From: Nageia nagi
Taxonomy: Eukaryota; Pinophyta
Direction of reading: 5' to 3'
Assembly (NCBI GenBank): GCA_050084985.1
Contig: JBITNC010000001.1
Location: 189,782,001-189,846,000 of the forward strand
Length of the DNA: 64,000 nt
Shown: one piece after another, positions 24,960 to 36,815 of the stretch
Numbering within the stretch: position 1 is the first letter of the stretch
Layout of the letters: every line of letters begins with the position of its first letter
Notes under the pieces: generated by a model
The model's input: only the letters and a program-made list of their open reading frames with translations
Told to the model about the DNA's origin: nothing
The model's database searches: none
Program-made: the position numbers and the translations under genes

Positions 24960-27275
24960 CATGATATTCACAAAATAAAGACTATAGAGACTTTTAAATA
25001 GATACAATTTGTGAAAATATGCTTGTAATACTAAACAATTGTTCAACCCAAAAAATATAAATGCTATGTTATCTTACCTCCATTATAAATTTTGGATGTC
25101 TCCATCCCTAGGATAACTTGTACAAAAAATCATGAATTAGATAAGTCAAGGCTAACTACATTTAGAACCTCTCAATATATGTATCACATTTATGATTTAG
25201 CATTGTTCATGTAATGTTACCACACAACCAACCTAGATGCTTCAAACATATGATATGAAATGATCCAAGTATACCATGTGAAAGAAAATTATGGACTTTT
25301 AAGTTGCAAGGCTTGGGAATTATTTGATGCAAATATAGTTTCTACAGCTTTTCATTTTGTGCATAACTTGGATCATTGTAGTCCACAAGATTGTATCTTA
25401 ATAAAGTATCTTATCAAAAAAATCATGGGTCCAACTTATGATCATTACAGTCCATGAAAGTGTGTTTGCATCATGTCATGTATATCTTGTGATCATTATA
25501 GTCCATGAAATGGTATTTGAATGAATATCCTTAAAAGCGAGCTACATTTTGTAGTAAATGTAATCATCATTTATTTATAAGATGCATCATGCATTCATAT
25601 ATGGTTGTAAATACTTGAATAGCATGAGTGGATCTTATGGTATTATCTTTAAGATGCATCATTACACAATTATGCTCATATTCTATTAATCTAATAATGC
25701 TCTTATCTCCCCAATTTTAGCAGAGCCATCAGTCAATGTTAATTATCAAGCAACACTAAACCAATCACTAATGCAAAATGAATATGAGATCTTAGATTAG
25801 ATGTTATTCAATGATCATTGATAAAAAAAATAGTACCATCTTCATCCTATTATCCTTATTCAAAAAGTATCAACATGAAACACTGCCTGAGGTTACTATA
25901 AGTAAGAAAGGGCAAAACTAATCATGAGATGACATCCTAATAAGTCTATTAGCTTAAATTATTTATCATGATGACATGTATATTGTTCTTGTACATGAAT
26001 TTTAAATTATATTACTTCAACCATACAAGGGGAGAAATGCATCTAGCTAAAAATGTAATAAAAATGTTTGGATAATGTTAGCGATGCAAAGATATACACA
26101 CATCAAATTTCAACTATTAAATTAACATCTTTCAAGTTACTTTGGGACTCCTAAAATTTGAAGACCTTTATTTCCACATAGTGATTCCAAATAAATGATA
26201 CCATAAACCCTTTACTCACCATGTCTAATCTTGTAATTATCATTTATACAATGATAGTATATTGTTTATCATTGCTTATGATAATTTGGCTTGCAAATAG
26301 GAAAAGGGAAAAATAATACAAGGTCAAACTCAAGAAAGGGTTATACCTAGTTTTTAGGTAATTACTAAGTAAACCTTTAATAGAAGAGGTAGAATCCAAC
26401 TATTATTACTAGCGATGGTATTATCCTAAAGTAGGAAGCAAAAAACCCCCAAATTGTTACAATAGACCCACCCCACATTCAAGTTTTAAATAAGAAATTA
26501 ACACATAGAAAAGCTAGAGTTACCACTTCAAAGGTGATGAAGAGATGAACCTTATAGTACCTAAAATAAAATGTGAACTCAATATATTAGGGATGGGGTG
26601 CCTTTGCACCATTATCCTATATTAATATCGCCTCCTAGCTCCATCCTTGATAGTTCCCTTTCATTGTAAAGGTTATCATATTTATATTCCCTATCGATAT
26701 GTTCCTTAAAAAGGATAAACACATCACATAATTGATACCCATTATTTGAAACTCCATAATTTCAATGCATGATTCTCAAATATATGTCATGTTGAACACA
26801 ACAAAAAATTATATTTGAATGAATGTCTTTGAATGCAAGTTATATCTTATAGTTAATGTAATGGTGATTTACTAGATTTGACAAGACTTAGTGTTCAAAT
26901 ATATACATTACACCACATGGTTGTAAATACTTGAATAGTATGAGTGACTCTTATTGCATTATCCTTGATAAGATGCATAATTACATAATTATGTTTATAT
27001 TCTTAGGCCTTGTGTATTCTTTTATATTTTGCATACATGTCTAAGAACCTTTTTTAGAGAATTCATTTTGTGCATACCTTGCAATCATTGTAGACCATGA
27101 AATTATAATGATACATACCAAGAAATGAAGGAACCCATAACATGTTCCATTGTTCAACCTAGAAATTTAAATGTTATTTTGTCTTACCTCCATAATAAGC
27201 ATAATAAGATATAAAGTTTGGATGTATTCCCTCTAATATAACATGTTCAAAACATCATGAATTATATAAGTTAAG
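24960..27275. other. Carrier DNA, right arm, inner segment
   Basis: Non-coding, AT-rich. Modules at 25042-25105 and 27150-27228 (GTTCAACC ... ATGCTATGTTATCTTACCTCC and a relative) lie about 2.1 kb apart. A second pair lies at about 25500-25700 and 26810-27005. The next related module lies just beyond the chromovirus (39095 on) and another at about 39895. This points to diverged tandem duplication inside the carrier. Confidence 0.6.
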
Positions 27276-27810
27276 TGGGGATAACAATTGGAAAAAATAC
27301 TATTACTAGGTGAGAGTAATTAGTAGTCGTATCACTTATAGTTACCAGATAGGGATATGATGATTATTCCATAAGTGATGCTACCCACTCATAAGGAAGC
27401 TTTCCTAGGACAAATTAACTGCTCCTATGAGATGAAGAGTTATCATTAGGAGATGATGACTAACTTAGTGGAAGTACGATCTCTCAAGTGATATGGGCCC
27501 CAGGTAAAAAACCACTACATCATAATCAAAAAGCCTATTGCACATGGGATGTGGAATAGTAATGGTAAGGTTACTTTTGAGGCATATTTTCAATAGGATG
27601 AGTGTTGAAAAGTGAACACCAAAAAAATTTATCAAGGTTGGTTACTTGGAGTTCTTGGCCAATCTTGCCGTGTGAGTGTTGAGCTAGCTAGCAACATATC
27701 AAACTCATGTGGGGTCACCTAGTTCATTCCTAGATCATTGAAGTGTTATAATAAAAAAAATTAAGTCAATATTAGGGCTTTGGTTGATGATAATTAGTGG
27801 ATGCATTACA
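27276..27810 (+). repeat. Truncated 5' LTR of the right chromovirus
   Basis: 535 bp matching the final 531 bp of the 3' LTR (38558-39088) at about 87% by eye over sampled stretches. It shares its abrupt left edge with the left-arm copy (10146). Confidence 0.83.
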
Positions 27811-27811
27811 T

Positions 27812-27823
27812 TGGTATCAAAGC
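27812..27823 (+). promoter_or_regulatory. Primer-binding site, right chromovirus
   Basis: TGGTATCAAAGC, one G to A change from the initiator-Met-tRNA site that is intact in the left copy, one base after the LTR end. Confidence 0.85.
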
Positions 27824-27989
27824 AACAAGTTCAAACTCTCAAGCCTACGATCCATGAGTCTTTTGCTATAAACATTTAGGAAGTTTAGATTGAGTATACA
27901 TGAGCCTAATAGCAATACCATTTGGTTGAATCAAATTATGGCAATTCCAAGATGTGTAACTAGAGCTTCAGGCAACCTATGACAAGGTG

Positions 27990-29265
27990 TCATGAATAGC
28001 CTTCCCATGAATGCTAATGCTAATTCAAACTAAAGAAATGTTAAGGTCCAAAATGCAAATGTTAGGGGGCAAAATGTTAGAAGAAGAATAATGAGGAATG
28101 ATAATCGATAAGTTCTTGCAAATAATACTAAAGGTTCTTCTAGCCATACCAATCAAACCAACAAAGGAGAAGCCATAATAATACTCCAAGAGTAAGTAGC
28201 AAAGTAACAAGAATTGATAAACAACCTATTGAGTTAGAGAGTCGATCCTCCAAGATAAGAATCTAATCCAATACTTCTAGGTCAAGCAAGATCGAGTGGA
28301 TTGAACAACTAGATTCAGGAAAGGATCAAACAAGAACTTGCATCTAATATGAAGAAAGCTCAAATACCCAAGTTTAATGGAAAGCATGAAGGTGAGCACA
28401 TTGAAGTATGGTTAGAGAAGGTTGAAACTTACTTTTCAATGAAAAATCTATTACCGAACACTAAAACCATGTGGGCTACCTACAACTTTCAAGATATTGA
28501 TCTTGAATGGTGGAATGCCTACAACATTGAGCATAGAATCTAGTATTTGAAGTGGTCAAAATTCATGGAAGCATTATGAAAGAGATTTATCCCTCAAGTA
28601 TATTTTTGATAAAAAAAAAATATGAGGAATATTATACACTTCAACAAGGTTCCATGAGTGTGCAAACCCATCACCAAAAGTTCATAAAACTTCTTAAGTA
28701 TGTTCCAGATGATAAAAATCACTTAAAGGTTCATCAATTCCTTATGGGGTTGGATCCCAAGATTAAAACTATGGTCAATGTATTGAACCCTAAGACATTG
28801 GAACAAGCTTATGATCTAGCTAAAAGAGCATAAGGTAACTTAGGCATAACAAAACCCCTCATGAATTATCTACCAGATGAAAAAGATAAGGAACCTTTCC
28901 AAAGGAATAGAGGTGCTGAGCAATAGGATGTGAACAATGGTAATAGAAAGATCAATTAGATTCATAAGGATGGAAAATTTCAAAGGTTTGAGAAGAAACA
29001 ACCTAGGAATAAGGGTTTCAAAAAGAAGGGTTTCCATAACAAGAATCAGCATTTCAGAAGATAGAATCAAAACCATGGGAATGGGAATCATGGAATTAGG
29101 GACCCAAAAATTCATTTTCATGAGAAAGAAAATAACTAATATGTACCTAAGCATAATAATTCAAATAAAAAGAAAGCTCCACAAGATGGATGTTGGAACT
29201 ATGGTGGACCACACTATGCAAATCAATGCCCTCTAAAGATAGACCCACCAAAGGATCATTGAATT
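27990..29265 (+). pseudogene. gag: Chromovirus gag, right copy, decayed
   Basis: The gag core reads AQIPKFNGKHEGEHIEVWLE near 28355, then DIDLEWWNAYN, and after stops YYTLQQGSMSVQTHHQKF near 28640 and FLMGLDPKIKTMVNVLNP near 28745. A basic stretch leads to the zinc knuckle CWNYGGPHYANQC near 29195, whose second Cys is Tyr while His and last Cys remain. In-frame stops stand mostly at expected Trp or Gln positions. A live protein would form the particle. Confidence 0.85.
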
Positions 29266-29289
29266 TTCATAGCAACTAGATCAGGGAAA

Positions 29290-32200
29290 GCTCGAGGACA
29301 CTCTACATCTCTTCAAAGCTCAAGTGAAATTTTTAGAAAATATTTTAAATTTTTGATATATTAAGATGCAATAGATAGTTTCATTTCAAATTATTTAGTT
29401 AAATACATGATTAAGGCACCAAAGGTTTTGAAAAATGGATGGCAAGTAGAGTTTGGGTCTAGTCAAAAGTATTATATCAAATAATGTTTTAGGATTGTTG
29501 AGATTGAGTTACCCAAGGGATTTATTGAGTGGGATTTATATGTGGTTCTTTTAGCTTCCTATGATATTATCCTAGGGATGGATTGGTTAATGGCACATAA
29601 GGCCTTGATTAATTTTCAAGAGAGATGGATGGAACTTATTGATTTATCTTAAAATTGACATAGGGTGTTCAGTGATCAAGCAGCGTTTGAACCTTACTTG
29701 GTCATAGCTATGCAAATGAGAAGAAGTATTAGAAAAAGGGAAATGATCTTTGTAGTTAAGGTTAAATAAGTAGAAGAAGAGGATAAAGAGGTAGAAATGT
29801 TAAACAAATATCATGCATTGAGAAAGTATAAGGATGTATTTCCCAAATAATTACTAGGTCTACCCCTAAAATGAGAATTTGACTTTTTGATAGATCTAGT
29901 ACCAAGAGCTGAACCTATCTCTAGAAATCCTTATAGAATGAACACCATTGAGATGTAGGAGTTAAAAGTATAGTTACAAAATATTTTAGATAAAGGATTG
30001 ATAAATCCTAGTGTATCACCCTGGGGTGCTCCTATATTATTTGTCAAATAGAAGGATGGAACATTGAGATTATGTATTGACTATAGGATGTTGAACAAGG
30101 TAACCATCAAGAATAGGTATCCTCTACCTAGAATCAATGACTTGTTTGACTAGCTCAAATATGTTGCTATCTTTTCAAAGATAGATTTAAGATTAGGTTA
30201 TTACTAATTGAAGATAAAAGAATCAGATACCTATAAAATAGCCTTTAAAACTTGATATGGACATTATGAGTTTATGGTCTTACCATTTAGATTAATGAAT
30301 GCTCATGCAACATTCATGAATCTAATGAAAAATGTTTACCAAAAATACTTAGATAAATTTATGCTAGTGTTTTTAAATGATATCCTCATATACTTAAGGA
30401 ATTAAGAGGAGGATAACCATCATTTGAGATTAGCCTTAGAAGTTTTGAGACAACATCAGCTATATGGTAAATTATCTAAGTGTGATTTTTATGTTTCTCA
30501 CATTTAGTATTTAGGTCACATTATATATGCCAAAGGAATCTTAGTTGACCCTAAAAAGGTAGAAGCAATAATAAGTTGGCCTACACCAACCAATGTGATC
30601 AAGGTAAGAAGTTTCATGGGATTAGCTTGATATTATAGAAGATTTGTTAAGGATTTTTCAAACATAGCAAATCCTATCACCAGTTTACAAAAGAAAAATA
30701 AAGTGTTTAAGTGGATGGAGAAGTGCCAAAAAGCTTTTATAACTCTGAAGGAAAAGCTTACCTCTACACTAGTTCTCACTATCCTTGACCCACACGATGA
30801 CTTTGTATGTGTACAGATGCATCATTAGAAGGTTTGGATGGAGTACTATCACAAAATGGAAATCTTGTAGCATAAGTCTAGAAAGTTAAAACTTCATGAG
30901 TTGAACTATGTTACACATGATCTTGAGCTAGTAGCTGTAGTGCATGCACTAAAGATGTGGAGATATTACTTGTTAGGAAAACTTTTTAGATTGAAAATAG
31001 ATCATCAAAGTTTGAAATACTTGTTCACTCAACCTAATTTAAATGCTAAAAAAAGGTGATGGATGTAATTCCTTACCAATTATGATTTTGGTATTGAGTA
31101 TATCAAGAGTAAAGAAAATAAGGTGGTAGATGCATTAAGTCAAAGAAAACATGTAAATGCCATGACAAGAAGTCAGTTCGACTTGTTTGATCAAGTGAGA
31201 ATATTCTAACAAGAGGATTCATACTACAAATCTAATATGAAAATAATAAAAAAGGTAATACTTCATAACAATAATTTACTAAAAAATATGGGATGTATTT
31301 TAGAGAAAAATTAATCATCCCAAAAAGGGAGATTTAAGAAATTTAATCCTACAAGAAGCCCATCGTCCCCCACATGTAGCACATCTAGGAGGTACAAAGA
31401 TGTGAGAAGACCTAAAAAAGAACTTCTACTAGGATGGAATGAAGAAGGATATAGTAGAAGTTGTGGAAATATGCTTGGAATGTCAAAAAGTGAAAGTAAA
31501 ACATCAGCATTTGGGTGGATATTTCTTTCCCCATGATATTCCTACACAAAAATGGCAAGTGATTTCAACAAATTTCATAGTTAGTTTGCCAAAAACCATA
31601 TTTCATCATGAATCCATATTGATTATGGTTGATAAGTTAATGAAGGTTGCTCATTTTATACTTGGTAACACCATAGATGATGCCCCTATAGTAGCTAATA
31701 ATTTTGCACATGAAATTTTTAGATTATATGGATTTTCTGAAGTGATAATCTCAGATAGGGATTCTAAATTCACTTTAGTATTCTAGAAAACATTACATAA
31801 GATATTAGGTACAAATTTAAATATGAGCTTAGCTTATCATCCAAAAATAAATGGATAGATAGAACATGTGAATAGAGTCCTTGAGGACATACTTAGAATG
31901 TGTTGCATGGAACAAAAGACCAAATGAGAAGATTATCTTTATTTGGTTGAGTTTGCATATAATAATGGCTATCATTCATCTTTAGGAATGGCTCCTTTCA
32001 AAGCACTACATAGAAGGAGATGTATAACTCCTTTGACATGGGATAATCAAAATGATCGAGTGATGATCCAACCATAAATGCTAAAGCAAATGGAGGAGCA
32101 ACTCAAATCCATTTAATAAAAGTTGAAAGAAGCTATAGATCGATAAAAGGGTTATGTTGATCTTAAAATAACTCCTTGAGTATTTACCATGGGTGATAAG

Positions 32201-32578
32201 GACTTTTTACAAGTTTGACCCATGAAAAATGCCATAAATTCAACTAAATTGGATCCCCAATTTGTTGGTCCTTTTGAAATTGTAGAAAAGAAGAGTCCAA
32301 TAGCCTACAAAGTTACTTTGTCACCAAGTTTGTCCAAAATACATGATGTCTTTCATGTCTCCTTGTTATGAAAATATGTTGCTGACCCTTCTCATGTTTT
32401 GGATTTCTTTGAATTGTAGATGTTGGAGCCTTATGCCATTGAAGTTCTCCCTATCAAGATCTTAGCTTTTAGGATTAATAAGCTAAGAAATAGAGAAATT
32501 AATGAATGTCTAGTTCAATGGAATAAATACTTTGATTCATATTCTACATGGGAAGATATAGCTACTATGAAAAGATAA
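29290..32578 (+). pseudogene. pol: Chromovirus pol, right copy, decayed
   Basis: Protease (29290-29655) keeps DSFIS and YDIILGMDWL but has a stop in place of the active-site region. RT keeps [33 protein letters not shown] and VLPFRLMNA, but its catalytic box is VFLNDIL (expected VFLDDIL). RNase H has TDASLEG near 30825 with a frameshift after it. Integrase has the CLECQK zinc part near 31470, ISTNFIVSLP where MDFI is expected (first Asp to Asn), SDRDSKFT near 31755 (second Asp kept) and VNRVLED near 31870 (Glu kept). GPFEIVEK near 32265 and LRNREINECLVQW ... TWEDIATMKR form the GPF/Y and chromodomain-like ends; stop at 32576-32578. Confidence 0.88.
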
Positions 32579-34861
32579 TTTCCATAGTTATTTATTTAAA
32601 TAAGTCTATGAAACATTTATAAGTTTGTGTTTATTTATAATAACATAGGGGAATGTGTTCCTCTTAATGGGGGGTGTATGTCATGACCCACCTCAAGACA
32701 CTATTTGACCTTGAGTACCATTGAGGATTTGAATGAATTATGTTTGCATAATACTATGGTAATGATAAGTTTGATATGTGAATATATATAATTTATGATA
32801 ATTGATGTTGGCTTTGATATGTTTTGACACAGGTCATCGGATGGAGAAGCAACCCAAAGACCCTACAAACCAAATGTGAATTGGTGATGGAAACAAAAGG
32901 GTAAGAGTAGGAAATGATTGGTTTTGATTTGCTGACACACCCTATGACCATTGTAAATCATGTAGATGCATGTAAAATAATTTTTGTGATTGTTGATTTC
33001 TTGATGAAAGTATGTTTGGAAAACTATTTGGATTAACCTTACTCTGTAGGATGAGGTGACCATCATAGGTAAAGATGTATTTTCCCTTGTTTGGTATTTT
33101 TGAAATTCAAATATTGAAATGGAGGAAAAAAGATATAGCTACTATGAAAAGATAATTTCCATAGTTATTTATTTAAATAAGTATATGAAACATTTATAAG
33201 TTTGTGTTTATTTATAATAACATAGGGGAATGTGTTCCTCTTAATGGGGGGTGTATGTCATGACCCACCTCAAGACACTATTTGACCTTGAGTACCATTG
33301 AGGATTTGAATGAATTATGTTTGCATAATACTATGGTAATGATAAGTTTGATATGTGAATATATATAATTTATGATAATTGATGTTGGCTTTGATATGTT
33401 TTGACACAGGTCATCGGATGGAGAAGCAACCCAAAGACCCTACAAACCAAATGTGAATTGGTGATGGAAACAAAAGGGTAAGAGTAGGAAATGATTGGTT
33501 TTGATTTGCTGACACACCCTATGACCATTGTAAATCATGTAGATGCATGTAAAATAATTTTTGTGATTGTTGATTTCTTGATGAAAGTATGTTTGGAAAA
33601 CTATTTGGATTAACCTTACTCTGTAGGATGAGGTGACCATCATAGGTAAAGATGTATTTTCCCTTGTTTGGTATTTTTGAAATTCAAATTTTGAAATGGA
33701 GGAAAAAAGATATAGCTACTATGAAAAGATAATTTCCATAGTTATTTATTTAAATAAGTATATGAAACATTTATAAGTTTGTGTTTATTTATAATAACAT
33801 AGGGGAATGTGTTCCTCTTAATGGGGGGTGTATGTCATGACCCACCTCAAGACACTATTTGACCTTGAGTACCATTGAGGATTTGAATGAATTATGTTTG
33901 CATAATACTATGGTAATGATAAGTTTGATATGTGAATATATATAATTTATGATAATTGATGTTGGCTTTGATATGTTTTGACACAGGTCATCGGATGGAG
34001 AAGCAACCCAAAGACCCTACAAACCAAATGTGAATTGGTGATGGAAACAAAAGGGTAAGAGTAGGAAATGATTGGTTTTGATTTGCTGACACACCCTATG
34101 ACCATTGTAAATCATGTAGATGCATGTAAAATAATTTTTGTGATTGTTGATTTCTTGATGAAAGTATGTTTGGAAAACTATTTGGATTAACCTTACTCTG
34201 TAGGATGAGGTGACCATCATAGGTAAAGATGTATTTTCCCTTGTTTGGTATTTTTGAAATTCAAATTTTGAAATGGAGGAAAAAAGATATAGCTACTATG
34301 AAAAGATAATTTCCATAGTTATTTATTTAAATAAGTCTATGAAACATTTATAAGTTTGTGTTATTTATAATAACATAGGGTAATGTGTTCCTCTTAATGG
34401 GGGGTGTATGTCATGACCCACCTCAAGACACTATTTGACCTTGAGTACCATTGAGGATTTGAATGAATTATGTTTGCATAATACTATGGTAATGATAAGT
34501 TTGATATGTGAATATATATAATTTATGATAATTGATGTTGGCTTTGATATGTTTTGACACAGGTCATCGGATGGAGAAGCAATCCAAAGACCCTACAAAC
34601 CAAATGTGAATTGGTGATGGAAACAAAAGGGTAAGAGTAGGAAATGATTGGTTTTGATTTGCTGACACACCCTATGACCATTGTAAATCATGTAGATGCA
34701 TGTAAAATAATTTTTGTGATTGTTGATTTCTTGATGAAAGTATGTTTGGAAAACTATTTGGATTAACCTTACTCTGTAGGATGAGGTGACCATCATAGGT
34801 AAAGATGTATTTTCCCTTGTTTGGTATTTTTGAAATTCAAATTTTGAAATGGAGGAAAAAA
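32555..34861 (+). repeat. Tandem array of four 577-bp units across pol end, polypurine tract and LTR start
   Basis: Units begin at 32555, 33132, 33709 and 34286 (each GATATAGCTAC). Each holds the last codons of pol (DIATMKR, stop), the polypurine tract, the LTR start TGTCATGACCC (32679, 33256, 33833, 34409) and about 450 bp of LTR. Units differ at only a few sites: CTATG or TATATG after AATAAG; one T missing in unit 4; AATATTG or AATTTTG near the end. GATATA occurs at the left edge and again just past the right edge (GGGGATATACC, 34864 on), which fits duplication through 6-bp microhomology. The left arm has a single copy. Confidence 0.95.
32666..32678 (+). promoter_or_regulatory. Polypurine tract preceding the chromovirus 3' LTR
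   Basis: AATGGGGGGTGTA directly before TGTCATGACCC. It is repeated with each tandem unit (near 33243, 33820 and 34396). In a live element this is the plus-strand DNA primer site. Confidence 0.8.
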
Positions 34862-35237
34862 GGGGATATACCTTTAGTTAAATTTTAAAATTTTTATAAG
34901 GTAAGAAAAATAAATTTAAAAGGTAAAAGTTGAACATGAGTGTCCATATTATTGCCACATAGGGCTAATAGTAAAAACACTATTAGATAGAGACTATGTT
35001 CTCTTTATGGTATGACATGATATTTAATAGCTAGGAAAATAATACAAAAATGACCCTACTTAATTTTGTATTTTTGAATTAGGTGTGAATAAGAGTTGGC
35101 ACTAAATTGTCAACTAATGAAAAAGATTTCAAAGTATTAAATGCCATTACCATCATCTCCAATTTTAAGCAAACCTAACCCAAAATTATAGAGGGTGTGA
35201 GGAGATGTCCATTTGGACACATTTGACCCCCATTAGT

Positions 35238-35245
35238 TATAAATA
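35238..35245 (+). promoter_or_regulatory. Putative TATA box in the right chromovirus LTR
   Basis: TATAAATA, matching the octamer at 3910-3917 in the left LTR. Confidence 0.5.
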
Positions 35246-36794
35246 AAGGAGTAGAGCATTGAAAAAATACCAAGAATAATTACCTATCTATCTCTTGCTA
35301 TTTTTTTTCTCAAGCTTGGATTACGTGAAGAAAAGAAGTCTCTCTTTTCCTTCTCCAAGTCAAGGTGCATTCTTTACATTTTTAATATACCTAAGATAAA
35401 GTAGTTCTATTTTAATATTTTTAAAGAGTTGTATGAAAAGATTATTTTTCTAAATACTCTTGGAATTAATTGTTGATAAAAGACTTATACTAGTTGAAGG
35501 GACCGATTGATTGATTTAATTGTTGTATTGCATGTGTAGTTGTTATGATGTCTTTTCCTTTAAAGGTGAAGGAATGGGATATTAATATTTTTCTTTATAT
35601 TTTCTTTTATTAATGTGAAGTTATAAATACAAAGTGAGGGTAGTCAATTAATTCCATTATGATTAATTATTTACCTTATTGTCTTGATTTTACTCGCTTC
35701 CTCCTTAGAATTTACCTTATGATTGTTTTCTATCTGTAGATATATATTAGTGATATTAATGGAATTGTTTAATGGATATTCTTTAAAAAACATTTATGAA
35801 GTAGATAAAGTATTTTCACATTTTTAAAGTAAATTTACTATCAATTGTTTTATTATATAAAGGGAATCATTTAAATATGTGTTGATTTTTTTATCTCCTT
35901 TAATTCTTAGATAACTTTTTGGGGATATTACCCGTCTACTAGATTTATAGCTATCTTCACAGCTTTGCAACTAATGAATATACCAAGTGCATTCATAGCC
36001 AAATGAGTAATGGGAAAAGCTAGATGGTATTCAAGGTATTCATGTAGTTTCCTTCTATATTAATGATGTAATTTTTTCTCTTCCTTTGTAGTATTAAATC
36101 TGAAAATAATCTATAAGGATTTTCCATATGTAAGTTGAAGGATTACCTAGATTGCTCGCATTTAATTCTTCATAACCTCAAGAGTATCCCAATATGATAG
36201 TTTTGAAAACATAGAGTAGGGGATTAATCATTGAGCTTTGCATGAATTTTCATGTACTTCATCCATAAAGGTATTAGTAACCATGGTATCCATAATCATT
36301 TCAAATACTTTGTGTTGGGTCTTCAGACCTTCTATGTTTGCCCTATGGATGGTACACATTGACAATGAATACATAGTTGATTTCATCCCCTTTCAATGTC
36401 TATTTTATGTGTGTTCTACCAATGTTATTCCTATAGAATGGTAGAGAAAGGTTTGATTGCTATCACTGCTTGAGAGTGTTCAGATAGCAATTAGTAGAAA
36501 ATCTATCTTATTGTGTCATAGGAATCCATGGATTTTAGAGAAAATGTATTTTTCTTCATCCTCAAATCCACATGAAGGATTGAAGCAATACTGGCGATGG
36601 TTGTAGATTTTGATTAGGCAAATGAGTTGCCCATGATTTTTAAAATGATAATTTCTCATTTGGAACTTTATATAATAACCAATTTGATGTTATTTGCAAA
36701 TTTATTTTGTAAATTTGCTAATATACTTCCTTAACATTGGCACCTATTGACAATATTGTAAAGAAGTCAAAACAAAATTAAGCATGGTATATAT

Positions 36795-36815
36795 GTGCGT
36801 GTGTGTGTGTGTGTG
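36795..36815. repeat. (GT)n microsatellite in the right LTR
   Basis: About ten GT units with one C interruption; counterpart of 2341-2364. Confidence 0.9.

Noticed and set aside
27276-27810. Reading the 535-bp direct repeats as the full chromovirus LTRs
   Set aside because: The polypurine tract and TGTCATGACC start lie about 4.7 kb upstream of the 3' end, and the 535-bp repeat lacks target duplications and a convincing start. Truncation explains it better.
27812-27823. tRNA gene at the primer-binding site
   Set aside because: Only the 12-nt complement to the tRNA 3' end is present; no cloverleaf follows.
32863-34796. Four identical 67-aa minus-strand ORFs at 577-bp spacing
   Set aside because: They are one accidental frame inside the tandem unit (antisense to LTR sequence), repeated because the DNA is repeated. 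The left arm has a 61-aa version of the same accident.
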